A stretch of 64,000 bases of DNA from positions 1 to 64,000 of the forward strand of contig CAYGSU010000011.1 in assembly GCA_964352715.1 (NCBI GenBank), read 5' to 3'. This DNA is from JAVKBW01 sp964352715 (lineage in GTDB: Bacteria; Pseudomonadota; Alphaproteobacteria; UBA8366; Aestuariispiraceae). Both the position numbers and the translations under genes were made by a program. Below are positions 60,973 through 64,000 of this stretch, piece by piece (position 1 is the first letter of the stretch; each line of letters starts with the position of its first letter). Below the pieces are notes generated by a model. It saw only the letters and a program-made list of their open reading frames with translations, made no database searches and was not told the DNA's origin.

Positions 60973-62364
60973 CTATTTCTTGGTCGTTCCAGCACCCCAG
61001 ACAACCGACGGCCCGCCGGACAGTTCGACAGCCAGTTTCATGGCCCGTTCCAGCTGCTCGTCTGCTTCGGTTTCTTCATCGTCCGCGATTTCGATATCCG
61101 GCAGAATGCCGCCATCGACCGTGCGACCGCTCGGCGTGAAATAGCGCGCCGTCGTCAACTTCACCCCGCGCCCGCTGTCGATCGGATAGATCGTCTGCAC
61201 CGAGCCTTTTCCGAAACTTGTCTCGCCGATAAGGATCGCGCGTTTCAGGTCTTGCAAGGCGCCGGCAACGATTTCAGAGGCCGAGGCGCTACCATGGTTG
61301 ATCAGCACCAGAAGCGGACGGTCACCTGTGAGATCGGACCCGCCGGCGAAGAACGGCTGGTCGATGTAGCGCCCCTTTGTTGAAACCACCAGGCCGCCTT
61401 CGAGAAAGGCGTCGGCGACAACAACCGACTGATCGAGCAGACCACCCGGATTGTTGCGCAAGTCGAGAACGAACGCATTGACCGCCCCGCCGCTGCTGTT
61501 CAGCAGGGTCGAAATCGCCTCTTCGACCTTTTCGCCCGTATTCTTGTTGAACTGCGTGATGCGGATATAGCCGATGTCGCCTTCCAGCTTGCTGACGACC
61601 GATGGCACCTGAACCACGGCGCGGGTCACCGTCACGTCAAAATCTTCAACATCCTTGCGGCGAATGGTAATCGTCACCTCGGTACCAGCCGGGCCGCGCA
61701 GCAGTTCAATCGCTTCGCGTTCGGATAGCGGCGCGAGATCGACACCGTCGGCACGGGTGATGACATCCCCGGCTTTCAGGCCCGCACGCATGGCCGGCGT
61801 GCCATCGATGGGTGAAATGATTTTCAGGTCGCCGTCGCGCTTGGTGACGCGAATCCCGAGCCCGGCAAACTTTCCGCGGGTGATTTCCTGCCAGTCGCGG
61901 TAATCGGTTCGATCCAGAAACACGCTATAGGAATCGAGAGATTGAAGCATGCCTTGCGCCGCCGCCACCAGAAGCTCCTGGTCGGTAGCGCCTGTCGGGT
62001 CCGGAAAGGATTGCTTGATCCCTTCGCTGGCCGCCAGCAGAAGCTGGGAATTGTCGACCGGCGTCACATAACTCTGTTTGATCCGGTCGAAAATCCGGCT
62101 GAACAGGCGGACATCGGCGGCGGAAAGCGATTCCGGCGCACCGCTTGCGCTGCGAATATCGGTGATTTCGCTGGCGATCTGGTTTGCTGCGACCTGCGAC
62201 CCCGGATCCGGCGAATTGCCAATGGCGCAGCCGACGAGCACGCCGACGGCAACCAGCAACGCGCCTATCGCCCGGGCCGATGCCGGCAAAACGGAGCGTT
62301 TTTCAGGTTCAGGGGTCGCCGTTTCCGGGCGGCGGAACGCAGCGTCGATCCAGAAGTCCATCAT
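60973..62364 (-). CDS. ctpA: Carboxyl-terminal processing protease (S41 family)
   Basis: A 463-residue lipoprotein protease from ATG 62364, with GAAGG just upstream. A cytoplasmic N-terminal tail of about 30 residues leads into a signal ending in LVGC, Cys46. The PDZ domain is near 160-240 (FAGLGIRVTKRDGD, GDVITRADG). Ser361 (HGSASASEIVAGAL) and Lys386 (SFGKGSVQ) form the Ser-Lys dyad, 25 residues apart as in Prc. Such enzymes trim or degrade periplasmic proteins and can regulate cell-wall hydrolases. A lytic transglycosylase lies 0.6 kb away. Confidence 0.93.
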   Translation of the reverse strand: MMDFWIDAAFRRPETATPEPEKRSVLPASARAIGALLVAVGVLVGCAIGNSPDPGSQVAANQIASEITDIRSASGAPESLSAADVRLFSRIFDRIKQSYVTPVDNSQLLLAASEGIKQSFPDPTGATDQELLVAAAQGMLQSLDSYSVFLDRTDYRDWQEITRGKFAGLGIRVTKRDGDLKIISPIDGTPAMRAGLKAGDVITRADGVDLAPLSEREAIELLRGPAGTEVTITIRRKDVEDFDVTVTRAVVQVPSVVSKLEGDIGYIRITQFNKNTGEKVEEAISTLLNSSGGAVNAFVLDLRNNPGGLLDQSVVVADAFLEGGLVVSTKGRYIDQPFFAGGSDLTGDRPLLVLINHGSASASEIVAGALQDLKRAILIGETSFGKGSVQTIYPIDSGRGVKLTTARYFTPSGRTVDGGILPDIEIADDEETEADEQLERAMKLAVELSGGPSVVWGAGTTKK

Positions 62365-62529
62365 CACCTTCGCCGGCCACCTGGGCCTAGAGATAATTGT
62401 TCAGTCCAAAAGATATGCCAGATCGGGCATTTGGCCAATACCGGTAACGCGGGAAGAAACAACGGCTTCTTTTGCAGGAGTTTTACACTTAGCCTAGGGT
62501 TATACCGCACTATTCAGAAAGAGTTGTCC

Positions 62530-62742
62530 GTGCGTCTGGTCGTTATCTTTGTCAGTGTGATGGCGGTGATCATCATCGCCCTGTTGTTCTCGTACAACTG
62601 GGTTATGCAAATCGGCCATGAACGGCGATGCGCCCGCCTTTTTGACGCACCGGCAGAGATTGAAGAATGCGTCGACTATCGTCGGCGCGGCATGCTTCTG
62701 GAGAACATGAAACAAAACGAACAGAACCGGTCAACCGACTGA
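62530..62742 (+). CDS. Small single-pass membrane protein
   Basis: A 70-residue protein starting at GTG 62530, six bases after AGAAAGAG; TTG 62524 is an alternative. One hydrophobic segment (LVVIFVSVMAVIIIALLFSY) is followed by a soluble tail with two Cys (RRCARLF and EECVDYRRR). No family is recognised. The long in-frame stretch upstream to 61942 is antisense to the protease and is not part of it. A terminator at 62761-62790 follows. Confidence 0.55.
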   Translation: MRLVVIFVSVMAVIIIALLFSYNWVMQIGHERRCARLFDAPAEIEECVDYRRRGMLLENMKQNEQNRSTD

Positions 62743-62760
62743 ATACCAGGTCCTTAAAGG

Positions 62761-62790
62761 AAAAAACCCTCCGGTTTCCCGGAGGGTTTT
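62761..62790. terminator. Bidirectional rho-independent terminator
   Basis: Stem AAACCCTCCGG / CCGGAGGGTTT with a four-base loop, flanked by A's on one side and T's on the other, so a U-run is formed on both strands. It ends the small membrane gene on the plus strand and the tRNA-Val gene on the minus strand. Confidence 0.88.
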
Positions 62791-62792
62791 CA

Positions 62793-62867
62793 TGGTGGGC
62801 ACGACTGGGATTGAACCAGTGACCCCCTCGATGTCAACGAGGTGCTCTCCCGCTGAGCTACGCGCCC
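62793..62867 (-). tRNA. tRNA-Val (anticodon GAC)
   Basis: A 75-nucleotide cloverleaf with the CCA end encoded. Acceptor GGGCGCG pairs with CGTGCCC (one G-U), the D stem is GCTC/GAGC, the anticodon stem CCTCG/CGAGG holds the loop TTGACAT, and the T arm is ACTGG TTCAATC CCAGT. It reads valine GUC and GUU codons. Confidence 0.96.
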
Positions 62868-63013
62868 TGTGCCGTTCCGATGTTGAACGGTGGCGCGATG
62901 TAGCACCCCAGACACCGGGTTTCAAGCCTTCGCGCACCGGCAAATCGCATTCTGCTGGCGCGATACTGGCACCCTTCTTGCTTCTGGTTTATCCGAGAGA
63001 GATGGAGACGACG

Positions 63014-63835
63014 ATGTACGACAAGCATAACCCTTCGGGGTTCCTGCGCCATGCGCTGTTATACTTGGCTTTCGCGGCGATTGTGGCGACAAATTCACCT
63101 TCTCTGGCGGCTGGCAATATCGCCATGTCACCGCCGGAAGGGGATGCAGGGTCGTGCCTTGCCGCCATCAAGGTGGCAGAATCTTCCCGCCGGCTTCCCA
63201 GACACCTTCTTCACGCCATCGCCCTTGCTGAATCCGGCCTGTGGCGCGAACAGTTGCGGACCCAGGTTCCATGGCCCTGGACAGTGACGGTGAGTGGCGA
63301 AGGCCACTATTTCAATTCGCCGCACCATGCTGCCGATTACGTTCGCGGCCTGCTGCGAGACGGCGTCACCAATATCGATGTCGGCTGCATGCAGATAAAC
63401 CTGCGGTATCACGGCCTTGCCTTCGATTCGATCGAAGAAGCCCTTTCGCCGGTCAACAACGTCGCCTACGCCGTCAGCTTTCTTGAGGATCTCAAGCATA
63501 GCAGGGGATCCTGGGGCAAAGCCGTCCGATATTATCATTCGGGAAACTGGCGACGCGGCAGCCTGTACAAGGTCAAGGTTCAGGAAATCTGGACCGTCCT
63601 GAAGCAGACCGAAGCCACCATCGCCGCCGCCCGGGAATCCGTGGAACAGGCCCCATCGGTTCAGCAGCAGCCTGACCCGCCGGTCGTTGCGGCCGACGAT
63701 GTGTCGGGTGGTAAAACATTCGACCACCTGAAACTCGCCTCATGGCCACCGCGCAGCTACAACGCCCAGAAGCGGGCCGAGACCGCTGCCTGGACCCACG
63801 CCATGAAACCCGCCTACAGTGTTGAAAACCCCTGA
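63014..63835 (+). CDS. Lytic transglycosylase, SLT domain
   Basis: A 273-residue exported enzyme from ATG 63014, which has GGAG seven bases upstream; ATG 63002 is in frame. A signal region (ALLYLAFAAIVATNSPSLAA) is followed by the SLT fold: catalytic Glu73 in HAIALAESGLWRE, then VGCMQINLRYHG and AVRYYHSGNW. It cleaves peptidoglycan and forms anhydromuramic ends. The C-terminal 70 residues are polar and low in structure. CtpA-type proteases such as the one at 61-62 kb can control such hydrolases in other bacteria (inference here). Confidence 0.9.
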   Translation: MYDKHNPSGFLRHALLYLAFAAIVATNSPSLAAGNIAMSPPEGDAGSCLAAIKVAESSRRLPRHLLHAIALAESGLWREQLRTQVPWPWTVTVSGEGHYFNSPHHAADYVRGLLRDGVTNIDVGCMQINLRYHGLAFDSIEEALSPVNNVAYAVSFLEDLKHSRGSWGKAVRYYHSGNWRRGSLYKVKVQEIWTVLKQTEATIAAARESVEQAPSVQQQPDPPVVAADDVSGGKTFDHLKLASWPPRSYNAQKRAETAAWTHAMKPAYSVENP

Positions 63836-63920
63836 CCCTTAAGGGCTGCATTGTTTTCGCGCATGCGTTAGGTTGAACAGTGTTCAGGCCCCTATTTCGG
63901 GCACATTACGGGTCAAACAG

Positions 63921-64000
63921 GTGATTCTGACCGGTCGGTATCTTTTTCTGGTAGTCGCAGTCGCTGCGGCAGTGTTCTTGGTCGCGGTGCTCGTGCCGTC
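63921..64000 (+). CDS. Start of a possible membrane or exported protein, cut by the window end
   Basis: A frame opens at GTG 63921 and runs to the edge with about 26 residues: after a short TGRY it is almost wholly hydrophobic (LFLVVAVAAAVFLVAVLVP), fitting a membrane segment or signal. No ribosome site is clear and too little is seen to name it. Confidence 0.3.
   Translation, partial: MILTGRYLFLVVAVAAAVFLVAVLVP

Noticed and set aside
62731..62943. 70-codon frame over the tRNA
   Set aside because: It reads the tRNA-Val sequence on its own strand, a common false protein call.

Overview
The window is a stretch of GC-rich chromosome from an alphaproteobacterium, most likely a free-living Rhodospirillales-type lineage. 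The clues are an ALA synthase (C4 haem route), a DUF2336 protein, the neighbourhood HDAC-like/xseB/ispA/dxs/tlyA, the fabI-aroC and pdxH neighbourhood, and a glxBCD-glnT operon. Two runs of exactly 100 N show a scaffolded draft, probably a metagenome bin. No phage, insertion sequence, integrase or CRISPR array is visible. The only RNA gene seen is a tRNA-Val(GAC).

Layout. 1-6.4 kb: a sugar/surface-glycan block with a cytidylyltransferase (cut by the window edge), a radical SAM/SPASM protein with an unassigned partner on the other strand, a nucleotidyltransferase-kinase fusion in reverse HldE order, a DegT aminotransferase and a GmhA-like isomerase. 6.5-18 kb: C1/amine-nitrogen metabolism, with a Rieske oxygenase, a RibB protein with a decayed GTP-cyclohydrolase II half coupled to a cupin, an XRE-cupin regulator, glxB-glxC-glxD-glnT (glxD interrupted by a gap), an iron alcohol dehydrogenase and an orphan Tat-exported family 5 binding protein. 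18.3-24.5 kb: two sugar-nucleotide epimerases, then a convergent molybdenum-hydroxylase operon (FAD, 2Fe-2S and Mo subunits plus a MoaD-like protein). 24.6-32.3 kb: a ChaN-like protein, a methyltransferase, a DUF2336 protein and an RND efflux pair. 32.4-39.7 kb: an HDAC-like hydrolase, xseB-ispA-dxs (isoprenoid precursors), a DUF454 membrane protein, a cupin, a MATE transporter and tlyA. 39.7-46.6 kb: SppA, an amidoligase/class I amidotransferase pair, and a fabI-aroC-TTC38 operon. 46.7-52.8 kb: a YihY protein, a J-domain chaperone, a glycine-zipper lipoprotein, pdxH, a CDF transporter, an SDR and a PadR-like protein. 52.9-60.3 kb: a polyamine-type ABC transporter, then a class III aminotransferase-hemA pair. 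60.4-64 kb: a GNAT, a CtpA-type protease, a small membrane protein, tRNA-Val and a lytic transglycosylase.

The most interesting places are the overlapping amidoligase/amidotransferase pair (41.6-43.3 kb), the inverted HldE-like fusion and the radical SAM pair in the glycan block, the amine block with its RibBX-type protein and a Glu-bridged Rieske oxygenase, and an 18-bp inverted repeat at 20506-20572 that supplies the stop codons of two convergent genes. One N gap (19543-19642) is an assembly artefact: the same 55 bases lie on both sides and the gene is intact once they are merged. The other (12831-12930) hides real glxD sequence. Residue numbers and repeats were read by eye; family assignments come from motifs and length, without database searches.
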